Below are positions 27,148-36,410 of a stretch of 57,641 bases of DNA, piece by piece (position 1 is the first letter of the stretch; every line of letters starts with the position of its first letter). The notes under the pieces are model-generated. The model did not search any database and had not been told where the DNA came from. It saw only the letters and a list, made by a program, of their open reading frames with translations. Origin of the DNA: an uncultured Eubacteriales bacterium (GTDB taxonomy: Bacteria > Bacillota > Clostridia > Christensenellales > Aristaeellaceae); the NCBI GenBank assembly GCA_900318145.1, contig ONJM01000017.1, forward strand, positions 1-57,641, in the 5' to 3' direction. The translations under genes and the position numbers were made by a program.

Positions 27148-29114
27148 CACTGAACACAGAACGGATCCGGATCGCTGCTCCGCCTTCGCAGCAGCGGCTG
27201 GCGCAGGAACTGAAGACAACGCTTGCGGAGTACCGGATTCCGGTGAACGTGAAACGCGGAAAAGGGATTCAAAGCCTTTCCGAAATCCCGGATGACTGGC
27301 TGATTGTGATCTGCACCCCGGAAACGCCCGGTGATCCGGCAGTCCTTTCTGCGATTGACGATTTCCTGAAAGAAGGGGAACGGGACCGGATCCTGACGCT
27401 GCTGGCGGAGGGAACGCCGAAGAGCAGCTTCCCGGAAAACCTGCTGCGGGAAGTCAAGCCGGACGGAACCGTGATTGAGCATGAACCGCTGGCAGCAAAC
27501 ATTACGGCAGACGATCCCGGGAAATCCCTGAAGAAACTGCAGGTGGAAAAACTGCGGATCCTGGCGCCGATGCTTGGAACTTCCTTCGACGGCCTGATGA
27601 ACCGCAGCCGGAGAAGAAGGAACCGGATCCTGCTGGCAGCCAGTGCGGCCGTGTTCGTCGCTTTCGCTGTATTCCTGGGGCTGGCGGTTTCCCGGATGCG
27701 GCAGACCGCTGCGCAGGAAGCGGAACTGCAGCGGCAGTTTGAACAGAAGGAGGGAGAAAGGCAGAAAGCGGAAGAAGCGGCGCACCAAGCCAGGATCAGC
27801 CTGGGGGAAACAATCGCCCTGGAGGCCCGGGACGCGCTAGAAAGAAACAACACGGAACTGGCATTGCTGCTGTGCCTGGAATTTGAAAGGGAAATGCCTG
27901 AATCGGAGATTCTGCAGAAGACTTTTGCAGATGCGCTGAAAAGGCGGTGCGCTGCCGGGTACGTGCCCATAACCAGCGAGAAAAGCTACAAGCGCACAAG
28001 GGGAATGGACAAGGTACTGGTGGACGAAACCTACAGGGATCAGCAAAAACCCACGGCAGCAGCAGAAGAAAAACCAGCGCTGCCCGGTTCCTGCGATATT
28101 CCGGTTCCGGAATCAGCACCGGGGGATAAAACATGGATCAACAATGACGGACTGGCCTGGATGGGACTGCGGTGCTATTCCGTACAGCAGGACTGCGCCG
28201 TGTACAGGGGATCCCTGAAATATGACGAGCCGAATGAAAGAAAATACGCCCTGTGGATCCGGAGCATCGAAAACCCGGAGGAGGCATACTGGCTCCGGAA
28301 TCAGGACGGGACGCTGTTCACGAAGGACAATTTCATAGGCGCAGAATTCATCACAGACAGCATCCTGCTGATCTTCAGCGACCGGAAACCTTTCTGTTAC
28401 GATACCGCGGGCCGCGAATGGCTTTCCCTGCCGGGTACCGATACGGAACTGCCGTTTTCCGTTGAAAAGATTACGGATATCGGACTGCCGGACAAAGTGT
28501 TCGTCTTCGGGGAAAAAGCATTCGCGGTATACGAAAGGGAACCTTTCCGGTTGCTGTACGTTATTGACGACGAGGTAACGGAAAACGCGATTACAAAGGA
28601 CAATTCAGGAGATGTATGGGTGGGCGCCACGGCGGGAGCACTGCCGGACGGGGAGGAGAGAATCGTGATCGGCAACGGCCACGTTTACGACGCGAAGACC
28701 GGGGATTACCTGTTCAAATTCGGAGGTGAAAAAGCAAGGATCTTCGGATCGTCGGAATACGGAACCCATGAATTCAGCTCGGAAGGATGGCTGCCCGTGT
28801 TTATCGGAAAGGACTGCCATCTGATTGATATGAGGGACGGCAGTAACGCTGCCGTCATCGAAAACACAGGTGGCAGCCGATATATCCTGTACGGCCCGGA
28901 AGATGAGGAAACCGGACTCCGAAGTGCCTCCCTGATTCTGACGTACATTACTCAGGCCAGTGAGACTGAGAATAATCCCCGGATATTCTGGGAATACCAC
29001 GAAAACGCGACGGAAGTGCCGGACAATAACATGGAGCAGATTGCTCTGGCCAGGGAACTGCTGAACGGAAGGGAACTGGTTCCGTCCGAGCGGAGCAGAT
29101 ACCGTCTGGACTGA
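27144..29114 (+). CDS. Pseudo-TIR membrane protein, partner of the upstream TIR protein
   Basis: This 656-residue protein has the same plan: a reduced TIR-like domain (about 1-110), a transmembrane helix (about 162-183), a Gln/Glu-rich coiled coil (about 187-210) and a propeller-like region. Residues 58-87 align without gaps to 76-105 of the upstream protein (LIVICTPE against LIALCSEE; GERDRILTLL against GRKDRILPVL). The catalytic Glu is replaced by Ala (A70), and the BB loop/alpha-B region is about a dozen residues shorter. It should therefore lack NADase activity. The start overlaps the upstream stop as ATGA, with GGAGG just before it, so translation is coupled and a stoichiometric complex is likely (inference). 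Confidence 0.8.
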   Translation: MTLNTERIRIAAPPSQQRLAQELKTTLAEYRIPVNVKRGKGIQSLSEIPDDWLIVICTPETPGDPAVLSAIDDFLKEGERDRILTLLAEGTPKSSFPENLLREVKPDGTVIEHEPLAANITADDPGKSLKKLQVEKLRILAPMLGTSFDGLMNRSRRRRNRILLAASAAVFVAFAVFLGLAVSRMRQTAAQEAELQRQFEQKEGERQKAEEAAHQARISLGETIALEARDALERNNTELALLLCLEFEREMPESEILQKTFADALKRRCAAGYVPITSEKSYKRTRGMDKVLVDETYRDQQKPTAAAEEKPALPGSCDIPVPESAPGDKTWINNDGLAWMGLRCYSVQQDCAVYRGSLKYDEPNERKYALWIRSIENPEEAYWLRNQDGTLFTKDNFIGAEFITDSILLIFSDRKPFCYDTAGREWLSLPGTDTELPFSVEKITDIGLPDKVFVFGEKAFAVYEREPFRLLYVIDDEVTENAITKDNSGDVWVGATAGALPDGEERIVIGNGHVYDAKTGDYLFKFGGEKARIFGSSEYGTHEFSSEGWLPVFIGKDCHLIDMRDGSNAAVIENTGGSRYILYGPEDEETGLRSASLILTYITQASETENNPRIFWEYHENATEVPDNNMEQIALARELLNGRELVPSERSRYRLD

Positions 29115-29154
29115 ATTGCAACAGATTCCCAATAACATGGAGGAGGTACATGCA

Positions 29155-30480
29155 ATGAAGAAGTTTCTGTGTTTCATTCTGGCCGTGATGCTGCTGCTGT
29201 CAGCAGGAGCAGCGGGCGCCGAGAAATGGATCTGCCCGGACTGCGGGCAGGAAGGCAATTCCGGCAATTACTGCGAGACATGCGGCGCAGCAAGACTGGT
29301 ATCCGGGGCGTGGACCTGTCCGGGCTGCGGCCGGACGGGAAATACAGGAAATTTCTGCCCGGACTGCGGATCCGCACGGCCGGAAGCAGTGAAGACGAAG
29401 GGGCAAGGATCCGTGAACCCGAACCTTGAGCAGATCCCGGGAGAAACGGAGAAGGTTAAGGTACGCCTGATCAGTGTCGATGCTTCCGACTATATACGGA
29501 GCGGAGATAATCCGGCAAAATGGCAGCCCGGCAATGCTGCGGACGGAAATGAAACAACATGCTGGCAGTATACTGCCAAAGACGGCGCCTGGCTGGAGCT
29601 GGATACGGGCGTGCCGGCGGCTGTGGACGAAATCTGGTTCAAGAACGGCTTCTGGGCATATAACGACAAAGGAAAAGAACAGTACAGCCTGAACGCGCGC
29701 CTGAAAAAAATTTCCATCAAAATCCTGTATAACGGTGAAAGCAAATACAGGGATGCCCTGAGCGTGACGCTGAAGGATGAATGGGGTAGCGACTGGCAGC
29801 GGATTGAGCTGGGGCACCGGGAAGACGTGACAGCGGTCCGGATCGTGGTTCATTCCAGCTACGCCGGAAGCAGCTTTAAAAGAGACGTCTGCCTTTCCGA
29901 AGTGATGCTTGTGCAGTATGCTTCCGCGGAAAACGCTATGCCACCCCAGCCGGAGCAGACCGCAGTGGTCTATGAAAGCCGGCCGGACATTACCGGCTGC
30001 AGCCTGCTGGACAAGCTGGCCACGCGTTCCGGCCCGTCGGCGACCTATGCTGAACCGGGCACTTTCTTCTATAAAAACAACAGCTGGAAAAACCAGACGG
30101 TCCGGGTTCTGAAAAAAGCGAAAGGCAACGGGGTCTGGTGGGTCCAGGTGGATTTCCAGAACGGCAAAGGCGGCAAAAAATATCGTGTCTGGACCGGCGC
30201 AAAGCGGGTGGATGTGGACCTGGAAAAGTTGAGGGGGGAAATCCCCATCGGAGACTGTGATATCTATCCGACAAAGAATACATACTGGGGCCCCGGAAAA
30301 GAATACGCAGCTGCGAAGGTTGTGATCCGTGAAAACGCGGTCGGACAGCTTTACGCAATTGAAAACGGATATGCAGATGTGGAATACTTCTGTGACGACG
30401 GTACTTCCGGCCGTGTATGGGTTCCGCGGGAAGCTGTACACGGCATCGACACCAATAAAGACCGGTCCGGAGAAAACTGA
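29155..30480 (+). CDS. Secreted double zinc-ribbon, discoidin-like and SH3-like protein
   Basis: This 441-residue protein begins with a signal peptide (1-21, ending AGAAGAE). Two zinc ribbons follow within about 23-75 (CPDCGQEGNSGNYCETCG and CPGCGRTGNTGNFCPDCG). Next is a discoidin/galactose-binding-like domain (about 105-265, with the landmarks NAADGNETTCWQY and WLELDTG), resembling the NADase-type glycan-binding module of clostridial proteins. Two SH3-like segments complete it (about 285-350 ATRSGPSATYAEPG, and 360-430). Zinc ribbons behind a signal peptide are unusual. ATG 29155 is supported by GGAGGAGG 8 bases upstream. It lies 40 bases after the pseudo-TIR gene and is probably co-transcribed. 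Function unknown. Confidence 0.75.
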   Translation: MKKFLCFILAVMLLLSAGAAGAEKWICPDCGQEGNSGNYCETCGAARLVSGAWTCPGCGRTGNTGNFCPDCGSARPEAVKTKGQGSVNPNLEQIPGETEKVKVRLISVDASDYIRSGDNPAKWQPGNAADGNETTCWQYTAKDGAWLELDTGVPAAVDEIWFKNGFWAYNDKGKEQYSLNARLKKISIKILYNGESKYRDALSVTLKDEWGSDWQRIELGHREDVTAVRIVVHSSYAGSSFKRDVCLSEVMLVQYASAENAMPPQPEQTAVVYESRPDITGCSLLDKLATRSGPSATYAEPGTFFYKNNSWKNQTVRVLKKAKGNGVWWVQVDFQNGKGGKKYRVWTGAKRVDVDLEKLRGEIPIGDCDIYPTKNTYWGPGKEYAAAKVVIRENAVGQLYAIENGYADVEYFCDDGTSGRVWVPREAVHGIDTNKDRSGEN

Positions 30481-30546
30481 TCCCCCAAAGCTTCTTTTCA
30501 GGCCGCACCAAGGGTAAAAATCCTTGAAAACGTTGAAAAAAAAGGA

Positions 30547-30575
30547 TTGTCAAGCGCCGGAAAGTATGCTATACT
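30547..30575 (+). promoter_or_regulatory. SigmaA promoter of the rimP-ribF operon
   Basis: TTGTCA (30547-30552) and TATACT (30570-30575) are separated by 17 bases. The spacer and the -10 lie inside the inverted repeat at 30554-30584. Confidence 0.75.
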
Positions 30576-30584
30576 TTCCGGCGC
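30554..30584. repeat. Perfect 14-bp inverted repeat over the rimP operon promoter
   Basis: Arms 30554-30567 and 30571-30584 are exact reverse complements around a 3-base centre. The repeat covers the promoter spacer, the -10 box and the expected transcription start. No T-run follows on the plus strand. It could be an operator for a dimeric regulator, or a hairpin at the very 5' end of the transcript. Confidence 0.7.
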
Positions 30585-30637
30585 ATGGGTTTCCGTGCAA
30601 TTTATCGGCTTGATGCCTTGAAAGAAGGGTTTAACGT

Positions 30638-30735
30638 AAAGAGTGGAAAAAGCCTGAAGGCCTTGCGTACGTGGGGAAGCAGCATCCGGACCGCAGACGC
30701 ATCGGCTGAGGAAGGGCTTGTTTTCCGCTCTTTTT
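30638..30735 (+). promoter_or_regulatory. Structured 5' leader of the rimP operon, attenuator-like
   Basis: Bases 30638-30654 pair with 30715-30733 in a long stem: 13 consecutive pairs including a G-U, then four more after small bulges. The 3' arm runs into a five-T tract (30731-30735), as in a terminator, and about 60 bases lie between the arms. The rimP start is 26 bases further on. I cannot match it to a named riboswitch. Confidence 0.5.
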
Positions 30736-30760
30736 GATTGCCCGGAAAGCGTTGTGAAAG

Positions 30761-31300
30761 ATGGCAAATGCAGGAACAGACGCGATCGAAGCCAGGTGCG
30801 CGAAGATCGCTGAAGAAATGGGCTATGAACTGGTGGATGCCGGCGTTGAAAAAGAACCGACAGGAAAGTATCTTCGCTTCTACATCGACAAGCCGGAAGG
30901 AATTTCGCTGGATGACTGCGAGGCCTATCACAAGGCTGTGCGCAATATAGCGGACACAGTGGATTACGACTTTATGGAGGTTTCCTCTCCGGGAATCGAC
31001 CGGCCCCTGAAAAAAGACCGGGATTTTGAAAGAAACCTGGGCAGTGAAATCGAAGTCAAGCTGTTTAAACCGATGGACGGGACGAAACTGCTGACCGGCA
31101 TACTGGCCGGCCTGGAGAACGGAGAAATACTGCTGGAGACATCGACCGGGACGAAGCGGATTCCACGGAAGGCCGCCGCACTGGTGAAACCGGTGGTAGA
31201 CATGGAAGGCATCGAAGAAGTGGATCTCTCCGGGGAAGACCTTCCGGAAACGACAGAGAGCGAAAACACAGAAAGCGGGGAAACGAGTCATGAAGTCTGA
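30761..31300 (+). CDS. rimP: Ribosome maturation factor RimP
   Basis: RimP assists assembly of the 30S ribosomal subunit. The 179-residue protein has the N-terminal alpha/beta domain (YELVDAGVEKEPTGKYLRFYIDKPEGISLDDC) and the SSPGIDRPLKKDRDFERN signature at about 68-85, followed by the small beta-barrel domain. The C-terminal 20 residues are an acidic Ser/Thr/Glu tail beyond the usual length. It opens the operon and overlaps nusA by 11 bases. The ribosome binding site is weak (GAAAG next to the ATG), which fits control through the leader. Confidence 0.95.
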   Translation: MANAGTDAIEARCAKIAEEMGYELVDAGVEKEPTGKYLRFYIDKPEGISLDDCEAYHKAVRNIADTVDYDFMEVSSPGIDRPLKKDRDFERNLGSEIEVKLFKPMDGTKLLTGILAGLENGEILLETSTGTKRIPRKAAALVKPVVDMEGIEEVDLSGEDLPETTESENTESGETSHEV

Positions 31301-32477
31301 AGTGATCGAAGCCATCAGAATGCTGGCGAAGGAAAAGGAAATCAGTGAAGAGACGCTCTTCAAAACAATCGAGGAAGCGCTGAAGGCCGCATATAAAAAG
31401 AATCTTCCGAAAGGCGAAACCGCTCCGAACAACCTGGACGTGTCCGTAAACAGGGACAACGGTGCCATTTCCGTATATGCGCGAAAACTGATTCTGGAGG
31501 ACGAAGAGATTGAGGATCCGACAAACCAGATTTCCCTGAAGGATGCCCAGAAGATCAATCCCACCTATCAGATGGGCGATATCGCGGAGGTGGACGTTAC
31601 TCCGAACGGTTTCCTGCGCGTGGCCGCGCAGACGGCCAAACAGGTAATTATCCAGCATATCCGCGAAGCGGAACGCGGCAAGATTTACGACGAGTATGTC
31701 GAAAAGGAGAGCGAAATCCTGACAGGCATCGTGGAACGGATCGAGCCCAAAGCTGTGTATGTAGACCTGGGACGGACAGAAGGTGTACTGGAACGGGATG
31801 AGATGATTCCCGGTGAAGTGCTGCACGATGACGATCACATCAAGGTATATATCCTGGAGGTTCACCGTGAAAGCCAGCGCTCAGGATACACCCCGCAGGT
31901 GTATGTGAGCCGGATTCATCCGAACCTGGTAAAGCGCCTGTTTGAAATGGAAGTGCCGGAAATTGCCGGCGGTATTGTAACGATCAAGAATATCGCCCGC
32001 GAGGCCGGAAGCCGTACAAAAATTGCGGTGCACAGCGCGGATATGCTGATTGATCCGGTGGGCGCCTGCGTCGGACAGCGCGGCGGACGTGTGGACCGTG
32101 TGGTGGCGGAACTGAAGGGCGAGAAGATTGATATCATTAAATGGAGCAGCAATCCCGCGGAGTTTGTGGCGAATGCGCTGAACCCCGCTCACGTGCTGAG
32201 CGTGTATCAGGCGCGGGATGAGAAAGCGTTCCGCGTGATCGTACCGGACAATCAGCTGAGTCTGGCCATCGGCAAGGAAGGACAAAACGCCCGCCTGGCA
32301 GCGAAGCTGACAGGCTGGAAGATTGACATCAAGAGCCAGAGTCAGGCTGCTGAAATGAGCGACATGGTGGACGAGAACGGCGAAACAACCGAATATGTAC
32401 AGGTTGAAGCACCTACATACGAAAGCTTCACAATGGATTTTGATGATACGCTCGGCGGAGACGACGACACGATGTAA
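31290..32477 (+). CDS. nusA: Transcription termination/antitermination factor NusA
   Basis: NusA binds RNA polymerase and modulates pausing, termination and antitermination. The 395 residues contain the N-terminal polymerase-binding domain (1-125), an S1 domain (about 135-200, LTGIVERIEPKAVYVDLGRTEGVL) and two KH domains with VGACVGQRGGRV and LAIGKEGQNARLAAKLTGWKIDI. The C-terminal acidic tail is short, as in Firmicutes, without the acidic repeats of E. coli. Translation is coupled to rimP through an 11-base overlap. Confidence 0.97.
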   Translation: MKSEVIEAIRMLAKEKEISEETLFKTIEEALKAAYKKNLPKGETAPNNLDVSVNRDNGAISVYARKLILEDEEIEDPTNQISLKDAQKINPTYQMGDIAEVDVTPNGFLRVAAQTAKQVIIQHIREAERGKIYDEYVEKESEILTGIVERIEPKAVYVDLGRTEGVLERDEMIPGEVLHDDDHIKVYILEVHRESQRSGYTPQVYVSRIHPNLVKRLFEMEVPEIAGGIVTIKNIAREAGSRTKIAVHSADMLIDPVGACVGQRGGRVDRVVAELKGEKIDIIKWSSNPAEFVANALNPAHVLSVYQARDEKAFRVIVPDNQLSLAIGKEGQNARLAAKLTGWKIDIKSQSQAAEMSDMVDENGETTEYVQVEAPTYESFTMDFDDTLGGDDDTM

Positions 32478-32520
32478 TCCCAAAGCCGGCGATTTTTCGG
32501 CGGAGGATTGAGGAAAGCAG

Positions 32521-32805
32521 ATGAAACCAAGGAAAATTCCGATGCGGATGTGCGTCGGATGCCGGGAAATGAAGGAGAAAAAGCAGCTGATCCGTGTGGT
32601 TCGAAGCCCGGAAGGAGAAGTTTCTCTGGATCCCGGCGGAAAGAAATCCGGAAGAGGCGCATATGTCTGCCGGAATACGGAATGCCTGAAAAGAGCAATC
32701 CGACAGAAGCAGCTGGAGCGCCAGCTGGATGTGACACTGCCGCAGGAGACGGTGGAAGCACTGCTCGCGGCGATGCCGGAGCAGGGAGAGGCCGGAAATG
32801 AATGA
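32521..32805 (+). CDS. rnpM: YlxR/RnpM family RNA-binding protein
   Basis: This 94-residue protein has the DUF448 signature: RMCVGCREMKEKKQLIRVVR at about 9-28 and KSGRGAYVCRNTECLKRAI at about 42-60. In Bacillus subtilis this protein binds RNase P RNA and modulates its activity. The Cys residues could bind metal. It sits in its conserved place between nusA and ylxQ, and overlaps ylxQ by 8 bases. Confidence 0.92.
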   Translation: MKPRKIPMRMCVGCREMKEKKQLIRVVRSPEGEVSLDPGGKKSGRGAYVCRNTECLKRAIRQKQLERQLDVTLPQETVEALLAAMPEQGEAGNE

Positions 32806-33091
32806 GCGGCGGCTGAAGGGACTGATGGGGCTTTGCGTTCGGGCCGGACAGGCTGTGTTTGGTGAGGACGGATGCCGCAGATGTATTACGGGAGGGAATT
32901 GCGGGGTTCTGCTGGCAGACGGCGGAATCAGTGAAAACTCCCGGAAACGATACGAGGATTTATGTGAAAAAACCGGGACAAGAATGGCGATTCTTCCGGC
33001 AGGGCTGTTGGAGGAAGCCACGGGGAAACCGGGCGCGGCGATGGCTGTGAAAGCAGGATCCTTTTCTGAACAGATGATCAGCTGCCTGTAA
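32798..33091 (+). CDS. ylxQ: L7Ae/L30e-family protein YlxQ
   Basis: This 97-residue protein is a probable kink-turn RNA-binding protein of the L7Ae/L30e/S12e/Gadd45 family, associated with ribosomes. [18 protein letters not shown] and the centre around [23 protein letters not shown] match the family. A typical member has a G-N-E/L motif here; this copy reads FGEDGCRRC, a mild divergence. Placement between rnpM and infB is the standard Firmicutes order. Confidence 0.85.
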   Translation: MNERRLKGLMGLCVRAGQAVFGEDGCRRCITGGNCGVLLADGGISENSRKRYEDLCEKTGTRMAILPAGLLEEATGKPGAAMAVKAGSFSEQMISCL

Positions 33092-33147
33092 AGAAGGCGG
33101 CAGTCAGATTATTAGATGCCTTATATGGCAGGGGGTACAAGCGTCGA

Positions 33148-36033
33148 ATGGCAAAGGTGAACTTGAAGGATGCCACCAAGGGACTGGTGGAGGAAGCTTC
33201 CGGTATTCTGGAGAAAGCGACGGGAATCCGCAAGGAAGCGGATGCCCTGTTCGACGCGCTGCGCCGCATCGACCAGGAATTCAACCGCCAGAAGGATGAG
33301 GAAGCACAGCGCAGACGGCAGCAGGAGCAGCTGAAAGCGCAGTCCACGCATACCAAGGCATTTACCATGCTGGACGATGATGAAAAGCAGATGATGGAGG
33401 CGGCGCTTCAGGCTGAAAAGAACGAAGCTGCGCCGAAGAAGGCTGAGAAGCCTGCTCCTGAACAGAAAACAGAAGCGGCGGAAGAACCTAAAGCTGAAAA
33501 GCCCGCCGAACAGGCGAAGGAGAAACCTGCTGCCGAGTCTCAGCCTGCACCTGCGCCTGCGCCTGCACCCGCACCTGCGGAACAGAAAACGGAGAAACCT
33601 GTTCCTGTTCAGGAAACGCCGAAACGGCCCGCAATCGGCCAGATCATCAGCCGGCCGGGAGACGCTCCGGCACGGCCTGTTCCCGGTGTTCCCCGTGCTG
33701 CAGGACAGGGTCCGTACGGCCGTCCGGCAGGACAACAGCAGGGTCCGTATGGCCGCCCGGCGGGACAGCAGGGCCCGTACGGCCGTCCGGCGGGACAGCA
33801 GGGTCCGTATGGCCGTCCGGCAGGACAACAGCAGGGTCCGTACGGCCGTCCGGCGGGACAACAGCAGGGTCCGTATGGCCGTCCGGCGGGACAGCAGGGT
33901 CCGTACGGTCGTCCGGCAGGACAGCAGGGCGGAATGAACCGTCCGGCAGGGCAGCAGGGCGGATTTAACCGTCCGGCAGGACAGCAGGGCGGATTTAACC
34001 GTCCGGTATCCGGAGGACAACCGGTGCAGCGGAACGGAGCCGGAAGCCGCAGCCGTACACCGGAGCTTGCCGTGCCGATGGAGAAGGAACGGGTATCCAA
34101 CTACGATCCAAACAAGAAAAACTATATCCGGCAGCATGATCCGGAGCATGTAAGCCGTAACCGGAAGCAAGCCAGCAAGAACAGTACCTTCAACGGATAC
34201 GATGATGAAGTAATCCGCGGTGGCAAACGGGCCAGAAGCAAAAAGCCCAGCGCCCAGCAAATGATGGCGCCCATCAAGATTGAAACTGCCTATATGGCCG
34301 GCGACACCATCACTGTACGCGATCTGACAGAAAAGATCGGCAAACCTGCCGGGGAGATTATCAAAAAACTGTTCATGCTCGGCAATATGGCCACAATCAA
34401 CAGTGAAATTGACTTCGATACGGCGCAGCTGGTGTGTTCTGATTTCGAAATAACACTGGAGCGGAAGCAGGAGCAGACTGCTGAAGCAGCCCTGGTGGCG
34501 GAGGACTTCGACGACGCTGAAGAAAACCTGGAAACCCGTCCGCCCGTTGTTACCATTATGGGTCACGTGGACCACGGCAAGACCAGTCTGCTGGACTACA
34601 TCCGGAAGAGCCGGGTGACCGCAGGCGAGGCAGGCGGAATCACACAGCATATCGGTGCCTATACGGTGAACGTGGACGGCCGGCAGATTACCTTCCTGGA
34701 TACGCCCGGACACGAAGCGTTTACCGCAATGCGTGCCCGCGGAACCCAGGCTACGGATATCGCTGTGCTGGTGGTTGCCGCCGACGACTCCGTAATGCCG
34801 CAGACGGTTGAATCCATCAACCACGCTAAGGCAGCGGAGGTGCCGGTGATCGTTGCCATCAACAAGATGGACAAACCGGACGCGAACCCGGAGAAGGTGA
34901 AGCAGGACCTGACTCAGTACGGCCTGGTCTGCGAAGACTGGGGCGGTGAGACGATCTGCGTTCCTGTTTCCGCCAAAACAGGAGAAGGCGTGGATGAACT
35001 GCTGGAGATGATTCTCCTGCAGGCGGACGTACTGCAGCTGCAGGCAAACCCGAACAGGCTGGGCCGCGGTGTTATTATCGAGGCAAAACTGGACAAGGCG
35101 CGCGGACCGCTGGCGACCGTGCTGCTGCAGAACGGTACGCTGCATGTGGGCGACAACATCATCGCGGGTATGGCTTCGGGCCGCGTGCGCGCGCTGATCA
35201 ACGACAAGGGAGAACGCGTGGATTCCGCCGGGCCTTCCATGCCGGTGGAAATTATGGGCTTTGACGATGTGCCCAGCGCCGGTGACGAGATGATCGCTGT
35301 AGGCGACGACCATCTGAGCCGCCAGGTTGCGGATGAGCGCCGCGAAAAACTGAAAGCCAGCCGCGAAGCTACCATGGCAAAGATGAGCATGGAGAACCTG
35401 TTCGCTTCCATCGAAGCCGGCAAGGTGACAACGCTGAACCTGATTATCAAAGCGGATGTTCAGGGCTCTGTGGAAGCTGTAAAACAGGCGATGGAAAAGC
35501 TGAGCAGCGACGAGGTAAAGATCCGCGTACTGCACAGCGCGGCAGGCGCAATTACCAAGGACGATGTGAACCTGGCTTCAGCGTTCAACGCTATTATCAT
35601 CGGCTTCAATATCCGGCCGGACGCATCCGCACGGGAAGCTGCCGAGAAGGCGAAGGTGGATGTGCGCCTGTATACCGTTATCTACAAGGCGATCGAGGAC
35701 ATGGAACTGGCTATGAAGGGCCTGCTGGAACCGGAATACCGCGAAGTGCTGCTGGGCCATGCAGAAGTCCGCAATGTGTTCAAGATCACAGGCGCGGGTA
35801 TTATTGCAGGCTGTTATGTGACAGACGGAAAGGTACAGCGCAACGCTCAGGTCCGTCTGCTGCGGGATAATGTCGTGGTTCACGAAGGCAAACTGAGCAG
35901 CCTGCGCCATCTGAAGGATGACGTGAAGGAAATGGCCGCGGGCTACGAATGCGGCATGAGCCTGGAAGGCCATAACGATATCAAGGAAGGCGATATCGTT
36001 GAGTGCTACATTATGGAGGAGATCCCGCGCTGA
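33148..36033 (+). CDS. infB: Translation initiation factor IF-2
   Basis: This GTPase brings initiator tRNA to the 30S subunit. At 961 residues it is long, because of a low-complexity N-terminal region: Ala/Pro/Lys/Glu-rich (about 95-155), then ten tandem [10 protein letters not shown]-type units (about 186-287). The G domain has GHVDHGKT (472-479), DTPGH (from D518) and NKMD (572-575). Domains II, III and IV follow, ending with the fMet-tRNA-binding domain IV. It begins 56 bases after ylxQ and its stop overlaps the rbfA start as TGATG. The repeat region is unusual for IF-2 (see findings). Confidence 0.97.
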   Translation: MAKVNLKDATKGLVEEASGILEKATGIRKEADALFDALRRIDQEFNRQKDEEAQRRRQQEQLKAQSTHTKAFTMLDDDEKQMMEAALQAEKNEAAPKKAEKPAPEQKTEAAEEPKAEKPAEQAKEKPAAESQPAPAPAPAPAPAEQKTEKPVPVQETPKRPAIGQIISRPGDAPARPVPGVPRAAGQGPYGRPAGQQQGPYGRPAGQQGPYGRPAGQQGPYGRPAGQQQGPYGRPAGQQQGPYGRPAGQQGPYGRPAGQQGGMNRPAGQQGGFNRPAGQQGGFNRPVSGGQPVQRNGAGSRSRTPELAVPMEKERVSNYDPNKKNYIRQHDPEHVSRNRKQASKNSTFNGYDDEVIRGGKRARSKKPSAQQMMAPIKIETAYMAGDTITVRDLTEKIGKPAGEIIKKLFMLGNMATINSEIDFDTAQLVCSDFEITLERKQEQTAEAALVAEDFDDAEENLETRPPVVTIMGHVDHGKTSLLDYIRKSRVTAGEAGGITQHIGAYTVNVDGRQITFLDTPGHEAFTAMRARGTQATDIAVLVVAADDSVMPQTVESINHAKAAEVPVIVAINKMDKPDANPEKVKQDLTQYGLVCEDWGGETICVPVSAKTGEGVDELLEMILLQADVLQLQANPNRLGRGVIIEAKLDKARGPLATVLLQNGTLHVGDNIIAGMASGRVRALINDKGERVDSAGPSMPVEIMGFDDVPSAGDEMIAVGDDHLSRQVADERREKLKASREATMAKMSMENLFASIEAGKVTTLNLIIKADVQGSVEAVKQAMEKLSSDEVKIRVLHSAAGAITKDDVNLASAFNAIIIGFNIRPDASAREAAEKAKVDVRLYTVIYKAIEDMELAMKGLLEPEYREVLLGHAEVRNVFKITGAGIIAGCYVTDGKVQRNAQVRLLRDNVVVHEGKLSSLRHLKDDVKEMAAGYECGMSLEGHNDIKEGDIVECYIMEEIPR
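33703..34008 (+). repeat. Tandem 27-30 bp coding repeats in infB
   Basis: Seven GPYGRPAGQ(Q) units are followed by three G(M/F)NRPAGQQ units, at 27 or 30 bases each depending on an extra Gln codon. Synonymous differences among copies indicate some age or selection on the protein sequence. Confidence 0.85.
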
Positions 36034-36410
36034 TGAACAGCTTTCAGAGAATTGACAGAATTTCGGAGGAGGTCCGCCGCGAGGTGGATGCCATCATCCG
36101 CGAGGAGCTGGGCGATCCGCGGATCGGCGGAACGTTCTCCATTACACGGGCGGAGGTTACGGGCGATCTGCGTTACGCGAAAATCTATGTCAGTGTACTG
36201 GAGGATGACCGGCGGGATGATTTGCTGGAAGCGCTGAAAAGTGCGAAGGGATTCATCCGCCGCTCCCTCGGGAAACGGATGATTATCCGTTACAGCCCCG
36301 AACTGATTTTTATCAGTGACAAGAATATCGAGTACGGTGTCCATATAGCTAAGGTACTGGCGGACGCGGCAAAGGCGGAGGAAAAGGCGGATGGAAACGA
36401 TGAAACGTGA
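36033..36410 (+). CDS. rbfA: Ribosome-binding factor RbfA
   Basis: RbfA is a 30S maturation and cold-adaptation factor. The 125 residues start NSFQRIDRISEEVRREVDAIIREELGDPRI and have the KH-like core, ending EYGVHIAKVLADAA. The start overlaps the infB stop (TGATG), with GGAGGAG 11 bases upstream, so translation is coupled. It overlaps the next gene by 20 bases. Confidence 0.95.
   Translation: MNSFQRIDRISEEVRREVDAIIREELGDPRIGGTFSITRAEVTGDLRYAKIYVSVLEDDRRDDLLEALKSAKGFIRRSLGKRMIIRYSPELIFISDKNIEYGVHIAKVLADAAKAEEKADGNDET

Noticed and set aside
24067-30480. Classical anti-phage system such as Thoeris or CBASS
   Set aside because: No ThsA-type effector, cyclase or phage-related neighbour; the TIR proteins are membrane-anchored with outward propellers, so an envelope sensor fits better, although defence is not excluded.
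33703-34008. CRISPR-like regular repeats
   Set aside because: Units are contiguous without spacers, in frame, and code for the IF-2 N-terminal region.
33121-35535. 804-codon frame antisense to infB, rich in Arg/Leu/Ser/Thr repeats
   Set aside because: The repeats are just the complement of the infB repeats; infB is certain.
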